This document shows, piece after piece, positions 1-15,000 of a DNA stretch of 64,000 nucleotides (the first letter of the stretch is position 1; the number at the start of each line of letters is the position of its first letter). The stretch is from Lentzea alba. GTDB taxonomy: Bacteria > Actinomycetota > Actinomycetes > Mycobacteriales > Pseudonocardiaceae. The notes beneath the pieces are model-generated. The model searched no databases and was not told the origin of the DNA. It saw only the letters and a program-made list of their open reading frames with translations. The stretch covers positions 1-64,000 of the forward strand of contig NZ_JAAMPJ010000010.1 in assembly GCF_011067745.1 (NCBI RefSeq). Reading direction: 5' to 3'. The position numbers and the translations under genes are program-made.

Positions 1-3000
1 CGTCGCCGACCACGACGTCGCCGACCACGACGTCGCCGACTACGACGTCGCCGACCACGACGTCGCCGACTACGTCGTCGCCGACCACGTCGTCGCCGAC
101 CACCACGTCGCCGACCACCACGTCGCCGACCACCACGTCGCCGACCACCACGTCGCCGACCACCACGTCGCCGACCACCACGTCGCCGACCACGACGTCG
201 CCGACCACGACGTCGCCGACCACGACGTCGCCGACCACGCCGACCACGCCGACCACGCCGACTACGACCACGCCGACTACGACCACGCCGACTACGACCA
301 CGCCGACGCCGACCACGCCGACTACGACCACGCCGACCACCACGTCGCCGACGTCGACCACGCCGTCGCCGACCACGCCGACTACGACCACCACGTCGCC
401 GACGCCGACCACGACCACGCCGACGCCGACTACGCCGTCGCCGACCACGTCGTCGCCGACCACGACCACCACGACGCCGACCACGACGGACCGCCCCGCC
501 ACAGGCCCGACCACGCAGGAACGCCCGACCACCTCGGGCGCCCGTCCGACGACGACCAGCGGCACCGAACAGCACAGCACGACTGCGGCCTCGCACGGTT
601 CCGGGAAGCCCTCCGTGCGGCCCACCACGGAAACCGGCTCGTCGACCCCGCCGGTCACCGAGCCCAAGACGAGCACGTCCGGTGGCGAGCCCAAGACGAC
701 CCCGCAGACCACCGAGTCCAAGCCGACCTCGCCGGTCACCGAGTCCAGGCCGGTGAGCCCGGCCGCGCGCCACGACGACCGGCACTCGGGCGACCAGACC
801 GTGCCCGTGCCCGGGCCGTTGGATCCCTTGGCGCAGCAGCCGCCGCACGTCCGGCGCCCTGATGAGCCCTCGCACCCGGACCAGACGCACCCGGTCGACG
901 AGATCACGCAGGAGCCGGTGCAACACCCCGAGACGCCGCCGGTGCCCAACGAGCGGCAGAACTCCGCGGAACGGCCGCGGCCGGTCACGCCCACCAGCAG
1001 GGTCGAGCGCGCTCGGGTCGAGCGGCCCAAGGTCGAAGGCGACATCGACGGCAAGTCGGTGCGCGAGGCCATCGTCGGCATGCTCAACCTCAAGGACAGC
1101 CGCGGCGATCGGGCGCTGAAGGCGTTGGTGGAGCAGCAGTTCTCCGACGAGAACCTGAAGGCGCACTTCCACCGCGCGCTCGACGGCGGGCTCATCGTCG
1201 ACCTCGGCTCGCGCCGGCGCAGTGCTCCGCAGATCCGGCTCGACATCACGTCGCTCGGCTCGCCGCCCAGCAGCCCGACCCGGACCACGACCGGCATCAC
1301 CGGCTCCCACTCGCGCGACCAGATGAAGACCAGCCTGAGCAACGCTCGGTTGCTGGTCTCCACGGGGGAACGCAACTTCCGGATTCCGTTCAAGATCGCG
1401 GCGCTCACCGTGCGGGTCGGTGGTCTGTTCAACGCGCGGGGCTCGGATCTGACGTCGAAGACCCTGTCCAAGGGGGAGACGAAGGTCGAGCAGACCGACG
1501 TGCCCGGTGAGAAGTCGCTGCACGACGTTCAGTTCACGATCACCGCGCGCAAGCCGCGCACGCCGAGTTTCCTGCCGTTGAATCCGGTCAAGAAGACGGA
1601 CAACGTGTCGGTGCCGGTCACGCTGCTGTGGCCGGAGGCGCCCCGCTCGGTGGACCCGGGCAACGCCCACACGACCAAGCTGGAGCGTCCGCAGGACGTC
1701 GTGCACGCCGACTTCGCCGGGCTCGGCGACGTCTACCACGCCGTGGAGTCCGAGCTCGGTGGTTTCCCGCCGAGCTCGGAAGGGGCGCGCCGGCTGCGCG
1801 ACTGGCTGCACACGCTGCCCGCGACGGCACCGGAACTGCTCAGCGGCAAGCCGCAGCGCTCGTCGTTCAGGTTGCCCGGCCGCAGTGGCCGCACGGAGAT
1901 CATCGTCTCGGTCACCGAGCCGAAGGTCACGCATCCGCACAGCGAGACGCCCGGCACCATCACGCGGTCCCGTGAGGCCAGTGCCGAGACCAGCAGCGGT
2001 GAGTCCATAACGCGGCGCCGAGGTGGTGCGGTCGGCCTGCAGTTCGGCACCTTCAAGAAGGGCATCAACCCCGGCGGGGGCATCGGTCCCAACGTCGGCT
2101 TCTTCCGCAGCACCAAGACCGAGACGCGTGTCACGCAGAAGGTCCACGACGAGTTCTCCGCCACGTACACCGGGCCGGTCACCAAGCAGGACGTCCAGTT
2201 CGAGTTCGTCGTGAGGGTCGGCGACGGACAGCACAAGGTGGACGCGCCGACGGCCGGGAGCCGCGACGGCAGGCCGGCCATCGCCGGCGAGCACGACATG
2301 TCAAAGCCGGAGAACTTCCACGACGAGAGCGCCACGCCGGAGGAACGGGCGAAGGTCAAGGCCGCCAAGCCGGTCGACCCCGCGAAGGTGCGTCACTACG
2401 AACCTGACGTCGTGCTCAAGGTCGACGGCAAGGCGACGGTGTGGAGCAAGCCGCACGACGCCGGTGACGCCGCCGCGCCGTCAACGTCGACGGTGCACGA
2501 CCCCTCGACCTCCGGCGCGCCGTCGACGGTCAGTGCGCCGGACCCGGCCACGCGACCCGCACACGAGGCACCGGCCATGCCGCCCGGTTTGGACGCGGCA
2601 CGGGTGCTGGACCGGGTGGACGCCGACCACCGGCTGCCCGAGGAGACGCTCTCCCACCTGACCGGCGCGGTGCTGCACCGGCTCGAGGTCGACGGTTTGG
2701 TGCGGGCCGGTGACCTGGCCGAGGTCGAGCAGCGCTTCCGGCGTTTCCTGGAAGACCACGCCCACGACCTCGTCCGCGGTGGCGACGGCGTGCGGTTCCC
2801 GCTGGAAGGCTGGCACGGCAAGGCGCCCGACGTGTTCGTGCGCGCCATCCCGGACCTCTCACAGCCGAAGTACGCCGGTGTCGTGCCGAGCGAGACCGGG
2901 ACGGGCAAGCGCCGGGCCGAGCAGATCGACAGCGTCGAGGTCGGCAAGAGCACCGAGGTGACCGGTGGCGTCACCGCGTCCGGTTTCAAGTCGGTGAAGA

Positions 3001-6000
3001 ACGAGTACTCGCGCAGCGGCACCGTCGGGGTCGGTTACGAGGGCACGTTCAAGGACTCCAACGAGATCAAGCACCAGGTCGGTCACGAGGTGCAGACCGA
3101 GAGCGACCGGCCCCTGCACCGGGTCCGCTTCCCGGCGGAGTTCGAGATCCGCTTCGGTGGCCGGTGGGCCGACCCCGGCGAGCCGATGCACGCGGAGGAC
3201 GCCCACAGGTTCCACAGCGAGATCGAGGTCGTGGCGAGCGAACGGCCCGTGCCACTGGACGAATCGGTCACCGAGCGCGGCGACACCACGCCCGTGTGGC
3301 ACGAGGGTGAGCCGCCGGAGTCCCAGCAGCAGCAACGGCGCGCGTACCTGCCGCCGCGCGTCGAGCTCGACTCGCTCAAGCCGATCCCGGAGATGCTCGG
3401 CACGGTCGCGAAGATGATCGACGCGCCGCGTGAGGCGAGTTGGCTCACCTTCGTGACGTCGCCGCTGGCCGGCAGCCGTCCTGCTCGCTTCGACGAGCAC
3501 AAGGGCCTGGGGCCGTTGAGTCGTCAGGAAGGCGAGCTCGACGAGCGCAACGCGGCCCGCGACGCGCTGGAGAACTTCACGAGCTCGCCGGCGCGGGTGG
3601 CGAGGTTCGAACGCGCGGCGCGCGGCTCGGACTTCGTCGTGCTCAAGAGCCACAACCGGCCCGGTGCGGTGGCGAACCGGGAGCGGACCGCGCGGGTCGA
3701 GCTCGAGACGGAGCTGGCGAACCCGAAGATCCTGACGGTCGACGAGGCGCACCGGTTCTCGGCGGGTGACATCCACGGCACCGAGGTCACGCGGACGAAG
3801 ACCGACAGCCACGGCGTCAAGGCGCGGGTCGACTTCGGCAACACGTTCCCGGTGGGCAAGGACAAGGTGACGCCCACCGTCACCGCTTACGCCAGCGGCG
3901 GGTTCCTCTGGGGCAAGGAGACCTCGCACGGCGACACGGTTCGGTCGACCGAGACCGCGACCCGGTCCGAGCGCGGCTACCTGGTCAGCTTCGACGCCAC
4001 GCACAAGGTGCACACCAAGGCGCAGCACGTCTGGCACGACATCGCCGGATTCGGTCACGAGTGGCCGGTGCCCACCCGCGAGGCGACCAAATGGGTCCAC
4101 GTGCCGGACGCCGCGACGGTCTGGGTGCCCGCGAGCGAGATCCACCGCATCGGGCACCTGCTGGACGGCGATCTCGCCAAGCTCGACCCGGCCGACGCCC
4201 GCCGGTACGAGCGGCAGGCGGCTTCCGACAGTGCCACCGAGGGTGCCTCCAGCGGCGCTTCCGAGCATTCTGCCCACAGTGACACCGAAAGCGGCATTGA
4301 GACCGTTGCGGACAGCACCACCGGGACCACTGCCGGCGATGAGGGACCGAGCAGGCGCCCCGGTAAGGAGCCGATGCACGACCTCGGCGAGGAACCGGTC
4401 AGCCGTGGCCAGGAAACGCCGGTCGACGAGCTGCCCGAGCGCGACGACCTGCGCCCGCCCGCCGACGTCGGCAGGGGAACCGGCCGGGTCGAGGTGTACC
4501 GGCCGGAGTCCGGCAAGGAGCTGCTCACCCAGATCGCGGCGCACCTGGCGGACTGGACGAAGCAGCCCGAGGCCTTCCGGCCGGCGGGACTGGTCGATCT
4601 GGCCCGGCAGCTGGTCGGCGGGCCGAGCAGGCGGCAGGCCGAGTTCGAGCCGATCAACGACCGGCTGGTGTCCGACGTGCTCGGCCCGAAGCTCGTCGGG
4701 GCGGACTTCAACGCCGCGCTGCGGGATATGCTCGGCAACGGTCTGCCGATCTTCCTGCCCGGCCACCGCCCTCTCGGCAAGATCGAGCAGCTGGTGGTGC
4801 TCACGGCGGAGCTGGGCGACGGTGCCTACCACCGGACCGTGGAGAAGGAGAACGTCGAGGTCGACCTGAGGTCGAGCGACAAGTCCGGCACGAAGACCAA
4901 CCGCGGCTGGGTCGTGGAAGGCGGGCTCGGCTTCACCGCGGGCCAGGCCAGGCAGGGCCAGATCGGCTGGGGCCTGAGCCAGGGCGGCGCGCTCGCCCAC
5001 ACCCGCAGGAACGAAATCGAGCTGGGCCAGGAACGCGGCGAGAAGGTCAAGTACGCCAACGAGTCCGACAGCGTCGAGTTCCTGCACGACCTCAAGGTCA
5101 AGATGGAGGTCTACTCCTACGCGCGTTCCGGCGCCTACCGGATGCTGCTGCCCGGCTCACGCAAGCTGGCCGAGCACTTCGAGGGCAGCTTCGAGTTGAA
5201 GGGTGCGGTCCGGTCGACCGTGCCGGTCGACGAGGCCGTCCCGCTGACGGGCCGGGAGCCACGCCCGCCGATGACGCAGTCCGAGGGTTCGCTGCGGGAC
5301 CTGCCGGAGCAGGAAGGTAAGCCGGCCGGTCTGTCCGACGACGCCGTGATCCGCCCGTTCGACGCCCCGAAGCTGAACGACGCGATCCGCGAGCTGGCGG
5401 GCGGCGGCAACGGCCGGCCGATGATGTCGCCGCGCGCGATCCACGAACTGCAGGCGGCGACGACGTCACCGATGCTGCGCGCGCACCTGAAAGACCTGAT
5501 GTCGCCCAGCGGCCACGAGGTGAAGTTCTCCAGCGGTGGCGTCAAGAACGTGAAGATCTCGGTCGACGTCGTCAAGCGCGAGCTGGTCGAGGTGCTGGAC
5601 ACGCCGGCCACCCTGGACGTGACCGAGACGGGGACGGCGTCGGTCAAGCACTCGGCCAAGACCGAGCTCAAAGGCACCTCGTCGTCGGCCACCAACGAGC
5701 CACAGCTCAGGGGCGCCGCCCAGCGGCCCAGCGAGATGATCCACGACACCACGCTCAAGCGGGAATGGGAGACCTCCAGCACGGGTGAGTCCTCCACGAC
5801 CAAGGAGTCGACGCCGGCGAAGCCGAAGGACGATCCGTCCACTCCGGACGGTCCGGACAGTGTGGAGAACCGCCGGTACCTGGTGCGCCTGACGCCGGCC
5901 TGGGAGATCACCCCCGGCTACCGCAGCTCGCGTGCGCCGCAGGCGTGGAGTGCGCCGGTGCGCACCGAGGCGGACCGGCCGGTCCTGATCGAGACGAACC

Positions 6001-9000
6001 GGGAAGGCTTGCGGCGCCTCGGTCTGGACGACCCGACCGCACCGGTGATCGAACGGCCCGCGGACCCGTCGACCACGGCGGACCCGTCGACCACGGCGGA
6101 CCCGTCGACCACGGCGGACCCGTCGACCACGGCGGACCCGTCGACCACGGCGGACCCGTCGACCACGGCAGACCCGTCGACCACGGCAGACCCGTCGACC
6201 ACGGCAGACCCGTCGACCACGGCAGACCCGTCGACCACGGCAGACCCGACGGTCACGACGGACACGACGGAGACGTCGCGCCCTGGGGCTCCCGCCCGGC
6301 TGGAAACCATCCCGGAAGGCGACGAGCTCCACGCCCTCAACGAGGCGGACAACGCAGGCAATACGGCGGAGACGACGCAGGAGACCGCCCAGCCGGCCCC
6401 GCGCCGGTCCGGCCTCGCGGCCTTCCTGCAGCGGCAACCGGAAGCCGAGCGGACCCCGGAGACGAGCAGCCGCCCGTCGCGGACCGAGCGGGCCACGCAC
6501 TGGGTCCAGGAACGGCTGGGTCTGCGGACCGCGACCCGCGAGAACGTCGAACTGCACGGCGAGGGCGTCGCCGACGGCACGCGCAGGACGTTCCACGCGG
6601 CGGACGTGAAGGCCACGCGGGTGTCGCGCAACGGCCGCGATGTCGGCCTCATCTTCTACCGTGGCCAGGACAAGGCCGATGTGCGTTCCTGGTTGCAGCG
6701 GCACGACCCGTCCGAGACGACCCAGCTGTTCCCCGCGGGCGTGCGGGACGGGGAGGGCATCAGCCAGGCCCGCGCGGCGGGCGAGTTCGAGAGCGTGCCC
6801 GCGCCGTGGCCGAGGAACTCGCTGCACGTCTTCGCGCACGGCGGCGAGAACCGCGCCCGCGTCGCGCTGCGCGACGGTACGGAGGTCAACGTCGACGGCC
6901 GGACGTTCGGCCGGTTGGTGAACGACCTGAAGACGTTCCACAAGGCCCTCAACCGCTCGCAGACCGAAGCACTCGTCATGGTGGTGTGCGACCCCGTCAC
7001 CCTCGACGGTCCGTCCGGCACCGCGCGCGACTTCCACCAGGCGCTGTCCGAGTCGTTCCAGCCGCCGCGCGTGTTCGCGCCGAACCGCGACGTCTACTCG
7101 CGGCTCACCGAGAGCACCGGCCAGGTGGAGTACTCCGTCGCGGACGGCGGCCGGTGGCACGAGTTCCCCGAGCGACAGTCCACTGAGGACCCGGCCACGA
7201 CCGCCGCATCCGGGCCCGGGCCGCAGGACCCGCCGTCGGGCGGCGGGCGCGACCGGGAACCGCGGACCAGCCGGTGGTCGTCGGTGACGCGTCCGATCAG
7301 GCGTCTGCTCGGACGCGACTCCGCCACGCTGCGGAACCTGGACGACACCGGCGCCACGCCGCCCTTCCAGCGTCCGAACGTGGTGTCCCAGCCGCAAACG
7401 TCCGGTGCGCACACGGTGGGTGCGTCCTTCCACGCCGGCGGCGACGCCGGTGGTTCGGCCACACGGCCGGCGACCGCCGAGCCCGGTGTGGTCCACAACG
7501 CCGACGTCGACGCCAACGTCACTTCGACGGAGAACCGGTTCGTCCTGCGGCATTCCGACGGCAGCACGGTGTCCATGGACGCCGCGACGTTCGCCGGTGT
7601 GACTGAGCGGATCGAGTCCTTCCGGCCAGTGGTGGCTCATGGCGATCTCACCGCCGTGGTGGTGCCGGGCTCCCTCGTAGACGGCACGGCCGCACACGAC
7701 TTCCAGCGTGCACTGAACGAGCGGCTGGGCGCCGACCTGCCGATCGTGAGGCTTGAGGCGCAGCCACTCGCCACGCCGGCGAACCTGTCCCACGAAATCG
7801 TTGCGCCGCACCACGATCCGCGGATCGTTCCGGCCGCCACGGCACACGTGCTCCTGCCCGCCGACGGCAGCGTGTTCTCGGTGCTGGCACCGACCGGCCG
7901 GGCTGTCGAGGTCACCGTCTTCACCAGGGACGGCGGGCCGGTCGCGGGTAGGACGCAACTCGAGGGTTACGTGCAGTTGCGGTGGGCCGGCGACGTGCGC
8001 TCGGTGTCGGACGTGTTCCCGTCCGCCGGGCTGCCCCGGGGCTCCGTCTGGCACACGCTGGTCTCCGGGCCGTTGCCGGTCACGGTTCTGAACAACGAGC
8101 ACGGTTCCAAGGGGTTCGTGCGCATCGACGGCGAGACCGCGGCCCGGCTGGTCGCCCAGGTGGAGCCGTTCCGCCACCTGCTGGGCAACCGCGGCCCGGA
8201 TGCGCTCACCCTGCCCGTCCAGCACGTTCGCCACGTCGAAAACCTGTCCGGTCCGCAGCGCGTCGAGCCGGCCGGGACCATTCCGCGCCAGCTGAACGAC
8301 ACGGACGCCGGCGGCACCAGCCAGGTGAACGAGATCGAGAGCGAGTCCGGCGGGTCCTCGCCGGAACCGCAGCGCAGCGGAGACGGGTTCACCGACCCGG
8401 CCGAGCGGGCGCGCCGGGCCAAGGCCGACGGCGTCAAGGTGGAAGGCGACGTCGACGGCGCCCAGTTGCGCGACAAGATCGTCGGGCTGCTCGGCAAGAA
8501 GGCGGGCAAGCCGGGCAGCGTGCTGCGCCGGATGGTCGGCACGGCGTTCTCCGACGGCAATCTCAAGGAGCAGTTCAACCGGATTCTCGACGGTGGGCTG
8601 ACCGTCGACTTCGGCGGGCGCCACAAGGGGCCCCAGATCACCGTCGAGGTGGTCTCGGTCCACTCGCCGGTCGAGCCGAGGCACGCCACGTCGACCGTGG
8701 TGCACGAGCAGTTCCGCCAGTCCACGCGCACGGACGTCACCACCGCGCGCAAGCAGTCCGGCCTCGACCCGCGGTCGATCCGGGTGCCGGCGCCGTGGGT
8801 GATCTTCTCGGCGAGTGTCGGTGACCTGGTCAACACGCGTGACGCGACGCTGACCACCGCCACCGAGCACACCCGCACGGCCGACCTGGAGGAGCCCGGC
8901 CGCCCGGTCACGACCGCCCAGCACGACGTCGCCTACCGGATCACCGTGCGCAAGCCGGGCCGCTTCCCGTGGAGCAGCGATGTCACCAGGACCGACACGC

Positions 9001-12000
9001 ACGACGTGCGGATGGAACTCACCTGGCCGCAGCAGCCCGAGGTGACGGACGCACCGGCGCGGTTGCGGCCGGAGACCTTCGAGCACGTCGAGCTCAGCGG
9101 GCTGGGCACGGTCTACCGCAAGGTTTCCGAGGCGCTCGACCTGCGCATCAACGACCCGGCCGCGCGCGACTTCCGCGCGTGGTTGCAGACGCTGCCCGCA
9201 CGGGCGAACGAGCTCTTCAGCGGCGGGGCCGTCCACGAGCGGTTCGCCTTCAACGGCAAGAAGCCCGTTGACGTGGTGGTCGGCATCGCCGCCCAGGGCG
9301 AGATCAGCAGGAGCACGGTCGAGGCGAAGCTCACCCGCACCGAGTCGACCTCGTCGGAGATCACCGACGGGCAGACGAACAAGCGCCGTCGCGGCGCCGG
9401 TACGGAGATCAGCATCGGCGACATCGTCAGCGCCGACGGTGGTTTCGGCGGCTTCACCCTGAGCCGCTTCGTCAACACCACCACCGGAACGAGCACCACC
9501 CACCGGCACGCGGCCGAGCTGAGCACCGTCTACTCGGGACAACTGGACAAGCACCGGACCGGGCTCACCTACGTCGTCCGCATCGGCGAGGGCGTGCGCA
9601 AGACCGACGCGCCGGCTGACGGCGGCATCGCCACCGACCACCAGGGCGCCCCGGACACGAAGCCCGTCGATCCGGCGAAGGTGCGGCACTACGAACCCGA
9701 GGTCGTCGTCCGGGTGGAGGGCTCGGCGACCGTGTGGGCCGGACCTCAGGAACCGGTGCGCACGGACACGAGTTCGCCTGCGGCGGAACGGCTGGACGTG
9801 CCCGACCGCGTCGATGCGCGGTACCGCCTCGACGACGCCACGCTCGACGACGTCGCGGGCACGGCGCTGCACAAGCTGTGGGGCCGTGGCGAGATCAGCG
9901 GCGAGGACCTGCCCAGGCTGGCCGACCGGTTCCGCGACTTCCTCCGCGAGCACGCCAGGGAGGTCGCGAACGGCGGCGACGGCGTGCGGTTCCCGCTCAG
10001 CGCGTGGGTCAAGGGAGCACCCGACATCTTCGTGCGCGGCTCCCTGGTGCGCGAGGACGGACAGCACGTCGGCCCGGTGCCGTCGCGGACCTTCGAGGGC
10101 AGGGTCGAGCTCGGCCACACCCACACGACGACGGTCACGAAGGGCAGCGAGACGACCGTCGGGCTGTCCGGGAACGCCTACGGCACGCCGCACAAGCCGA
10201 TGGCGAACCTCAAGCCGGGCCAGGTCGACCCGAACGCGCCCAAGCAGCCGGTCTTCCCGTCCGGGAGCCTGTCGCTCACGAGGGACCAGAGCGTCACCGA
10301 CACCCGGACGACCGAGCAGCAGGTGCAGTCCGAGCGGTCGCTGGTGAACGCGGAGCCGGTGCACCGCTACACCTACCCCGCGAAGTTCGAGGTGCACGTC
10401 GGCGGTCGCTGGTCGGAGCCGGGCGAGCGGCTGCACTGGCCGGAGGGCCAGCCGCCGGTGCTGCTGGTGAACCACATCGAGGGTGCCGTCGACATCGACA
10501 CGCCACAACGCGGCGGCACGGTGCTGGAACCCGACTCGGGGGCATCGCACGCCGAGGATCCGGTGTGGCTTGACAGCGATCCCGGCCTCGACACCGACTC
10601 CGGCACCGGCCGCGGTCCGCTGGGCGAGTTGCCCGCCGGTTTCGAGCTGGAGTCGATCAGGCCCGTGCCCGGTCTGACGCAGACCGTGTCCGCGATGGTC
10701 GGCCGTCCGGAGGGACCTGGCCTGCTGGACTGGCTGGCCCGTCCGTTCGTCGGCTCGGCGCCGCCGCGGTTCGACGAGCACAAGAGCAGGCACGCCTTCG
10801 ACCGCAGGACCGGTGAGCCCGACGAGCGCAACGTCGCGCTCGGCGCCCTGGAGCAGTTCACCAGCCCGCTCGCCCGTGCGGCCGGGTTCGACCGCGCCGC
10901 GCTCTTCCAGGACACGCTCCACCTGCGCAGCCACAACAACGGTGGGCTGGCCGGTGGCCGGGAACACGACGCGAGGGTGGACTTCTCCACCACGCTCGGG
11001 GAACCGCATGTCGTGGCCGTCGACGACGCCCACGTCTTCCGCTCCGGCCGGCGGCTGGGAACGAGCGGCGAGACCAGGTCGGAAGCCCGGCACGGGTACC
11101 AGGTGAGGATCGGTGCCGCCGTCGCGACCCCGATCACCAAGAAGATCGGCTTCAGCGGCTCCGTCTCGGTGGGCGGTGGCGTCCACCGCTCGGAGGGGGC
11201 GGGCCAGACGCGCGGTACCCCGGTCGAGTCCAGGGAACAGCACACCGAGCGCGGCTATCTGGTCAAGTACGACACCACGCACCAGGTGCGGGCGTCGGTG
11301 CGCCACAACTGGGGCGACCTCACCGGCATGTGGCACCAGGGATCCGCCCGCGAGCAGTCGAAGTGGATCCACGTGCCCGACGGCGTCCGGATCTGGGTGC
11401 CCGCGAGCGAGATCCACCGCGTCGGTGCGCTGTCCGAGGCCGACCTGGCCAAGCTCGACCCGGCCGACGCCGAGCACTACCGCACTCACCGGCAGGAGGA
11501 AACTCCGGCCGAGCACGACACCGTTGAGACGCCGGAAACGTCCACGCGCGCCGAGGAACTCGACGCACAGCCGCTGCGCGCGCCGAGCGACGTCGGTACC
11601 GGCACCGGCACGGTCGAGCTGTACCGGTCCGCCGCGGGCACCGAACTGGTGCGGCAGGTCGAGGACCGGTTGCGCCACTGGACCCGGCAGAACGGCGGCA
11701 TGCGCGCCACCCGCGTCGTGGAAGGTGCCGCGGCCACGCTGGGCGGTCCCTTCAGTCAGACGACGCGCCACCCGTTCGAGCCGATCAACGAGCGGCTGGT
11801 GCAGGACGTGCTGGGGCCGACGCTGTCCGGCGCCCTCGCCAACTCGATGCTGGACGACATGCTCACCGGCGGCCGCGCCGTCTTCGTCGAGGGCGACCTC
11901 GCGTTCGGCCGGGCCGAGCAGCTGATCGTGCTGCGGGCCACGCTGGGGGAGGGCCGCTACCAGCGCGTGATCACCGAGTCGTCCACCACCGACCGGGTGG

Positions 12001-15000
12001 AGACCTCGCAGGGCAGCTCCGCCTCGGCGGGCAGGGGCAGGCGGTTCGACGGCGGCGTGCGGGGCTTCGTCGGCTACTCGACGAAGGGCAGGCCCGCGGT
12101 CGGCCTGACCGTGAGCCCGGTGACCGGCACCTGGCGCCGTGAGGACACGACCGAGCTCTCCACCACCCGCACGGACGCCGTGCAGGTCGAGCACACCAGC
12201 GACGCCGCCCAGTTCGTGCACGACCTGCACGTCACGATGGAGGTCCACCCCTACGCGCAGCGGGGCTTCTTCAGCAAGCACCTGCCCCTCTGGCTGCCGA
12301 CGCCGGGACCGAGGGCGGTGCGGGAGAGCTGGAACACCGAGTTCACCCTGCCCGGAGCAGCACGCTCGACCGTGCCGGTCGAGGACGTCGTGCGCGCCGA
12401 CACCGAACCGCCGCGCCCGCTCGACCGGGCGGAGGGTTCGCTGCACGAGCAGCAGCGTGCGCAGCTCCAGCCGCTCGGCCTGCCGACCGACGTGCCGGTG
12501 CACGTCCGCCCGTTCACCTCACCACGCCTGCGTCACGCGTTGCACGAACTCGCGACCGGCCTGGGCGGCCGGCCGATGCTGCACCCGAGGACGATGCAGC
12601 AGCTGGTGGCCGAGACCGGCACCGCGCCGCTGCGGGCCCAGATGGCCGATCTCCTCTCGCCGACGGGCCACGTCGTGCGCCTCGGCAGCGACCCCGTCTC
12701 GCACGTGCGCGTCGGCGCCGACCTCGTCGACCGTGAGCTCGTGCGTGTGCTGGACAAGCCGCTGAGCCGGGAGCACAGCGAAGACAGCAGCCTGACCGCC
12801 ACCACCTCGCGCACCGGACAGCTCAGCGTGGCGGTGGCAGGCGCCGTGAGCTCCATACCGATCGAACACGCCCGTCCCCGCCCGACGCTGCCGATCGCCG
12901 AGACATCCACCCCGGTGCTGCCCTGGAGCATCGAGGACCTCAGCACCGTCACCAGCCGCCACGACGTCCCCGCCACGACCGGCGATGCCGGGGAGCGGTA
13001 CCTGGTGCGGGCCAAGCCGGTGTGGCAGATCAAGCCCACCTACACCGGCAAGCGTGCCCCGGCCGAGTGGTCGGAGACGGTGCGCACCGAGCCCGACGAG
13101 CCGATCCTGCTCGAGGTCGACCGCCGCGGTCTCGAAGCTCTCGGCCTGCACGATCCGAACGTTCCCAGCCCGACCTCCGGCACGACGCCCGACGTCAACG
13201 CCGCACTCGGGGAGTTCTCGCCCGGCCGCGGCCAGTCGCACTCCACCACCGGGTGGACCACGTGGGACCTGCCGGCCACGGTGTCCGGCCGGGACCGCCT
13301 CGGCCGTACGCACCACTTCGACCCCGCCGAGGTGCGCACGCAGCCGGTCCTCCGCGACGGCCGCACCGTCGGCATCTCGTTCCGTACCGAGCCCAGGCGA
13401 CTGCCGGAGGGCGCGTCTCCGGACGCCTTCCACGTCGACGCCAACGCCAGGCGCGGCGGCTTCGAGGTCAGGCTGGCCGACGGCTCCCGCCGAGTCGTCG
13501 ACGGCGCCACGATGGCCCGGCTCGTCGCCGAGGCCGAGCCGTTCCAGCGCGCCATCGGCTCCCGTCCCGTCTCGACGATCGTGCTGCAGGCCCCCGGAAC
13601 CGGTGCCACGCGGCGTGGCAGCAGTCCCGCGGAGGACTTCCAGTCGGTGCTCTCGGAGCAGTTCGGCCACGACCAGGTCGTGGTCGCGCCGCTGCGCAGC
13701 ACTGTCCCGAACCGTGTCGATCCGAACGCCGAGGTGCTGCGCCCGGACACGGGCTGGACGGTGTTCAGCCCGGAGAGCCGCTCGTCGGCCGACACGTCGC
13801 CGAGCGAGTCGGGTGACACGTCGCCGCAGCATGAGTCACAGCCGGCGCCCTACGTTCCGCCGCAGCCTCCGGTCCGGTTGGGGCGGACCAGTGAGCGTCC
13901 GCTGCACCGCATGCAGCGGATCGACGAAGGGGACGAGGCCGCCGCGCTGGCGGAGAGCGACGCGGAGACGCCGAGCCGGATGTCCACTTCGGACAGTTCG
14001 ATCGGGCGGGTTTCCCGTGGGGATGGGGAGGGCAGCGGTCGGTCCGTGTCGACGGAGGGTGGTGTCGAGACGCCGGGTCGGGTGTCTGACGCTGACTCGT
14101 CCTCGTCGACTTCGCGGTCGGATGGTTCGACCGAGGACTCCCAGCCTTCTCGTGGCGAAGGGGAGGGCAGCGGCCGAAGGCCCACGTTGGCGTCGCTTTT
14201 CGAGCAGACCGACGGGCGTGGGTTCCATGAGCCGGGCAGGACGGACGGGAGCGCCCACTCCGAGCACGCCGACGCGTCGGCGGAGAGCGGCGGTCGGTCC
14301 GAGGAACCGACCGGGCAGACCGGGCAGCGGCGCGTCACGTTGGCCGAGCTCATGGAGGAGACCGACGGGACGGCGAACAGCGACGGCACCGCGCACGCGG
14401 ACGGCACCCAACACGCCGACAGCACTGGGAGCGCCGACGGTACCGAGCACGCCGACAGCACCCAGCACGTCGACAGCACCGGAGCCGAGCCGAGCCACAG
14501 CCAGGACGCCGAACCCGCACGGACGCCGGAACGGACTCCCGCCGCCCGGACATCGCCGTCGCCGCTGCGGAAGCTGGCGCAGCAGGTCCGCAGGGTGCTC
14601 GGCTTCGATCGGAGCAAGGTCGTGCAGGGCGTCACCCTCCGGGGCATCGACCCGGAGACCGGCCAGCACTTCTCCTTCACCAGCTCCGACGTGAAGTTCC
14701 GCCAGCTCAAGTCGAAGGACGGCAGCACGGTCGGGCTGTCCTTCTCCGACGACCTCCAGACCGAGGGCGACGGCCACCTCAGCACGCTGACCCACCGCGA
14801 GACGACGGTCCTCCTGCCGGAGGGTGTGAGGACCCCCGAACAGAGTTCGCGTGCGGCCAGGGAGGGGCGCGCCCGCTTGACGCGTGCGCCGTGGCCCGAG
14901 AACAGCTTCTACATCAGCACCCACGGCTACCCGAACGCGTTCGGTGTCGACCTGAAGGACGGCCGGTGGCTGCACGTCTCCGGTGAGGACTTCGGGCACC

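Noticed and set aside
1-500. CRISPR-like look of the regular repeats at the left edge
   Set aside because: Units are 15 bp without spacers and translate to a continuous Thr/Pro/Ser linker in the frame of the giant gene.
615-617. GTG at 615 as the true start of the giant gene
   Set aside because: The frame is open and compositionally the same from base 3, with no ribosome binding site before 615.
6063-6242. Replication-origin or iteron-like 18-bp repeats
   Set aside because: They are in frame coding repeats (DPSTTA) with synonymous changes only, with no origin genes nearby.
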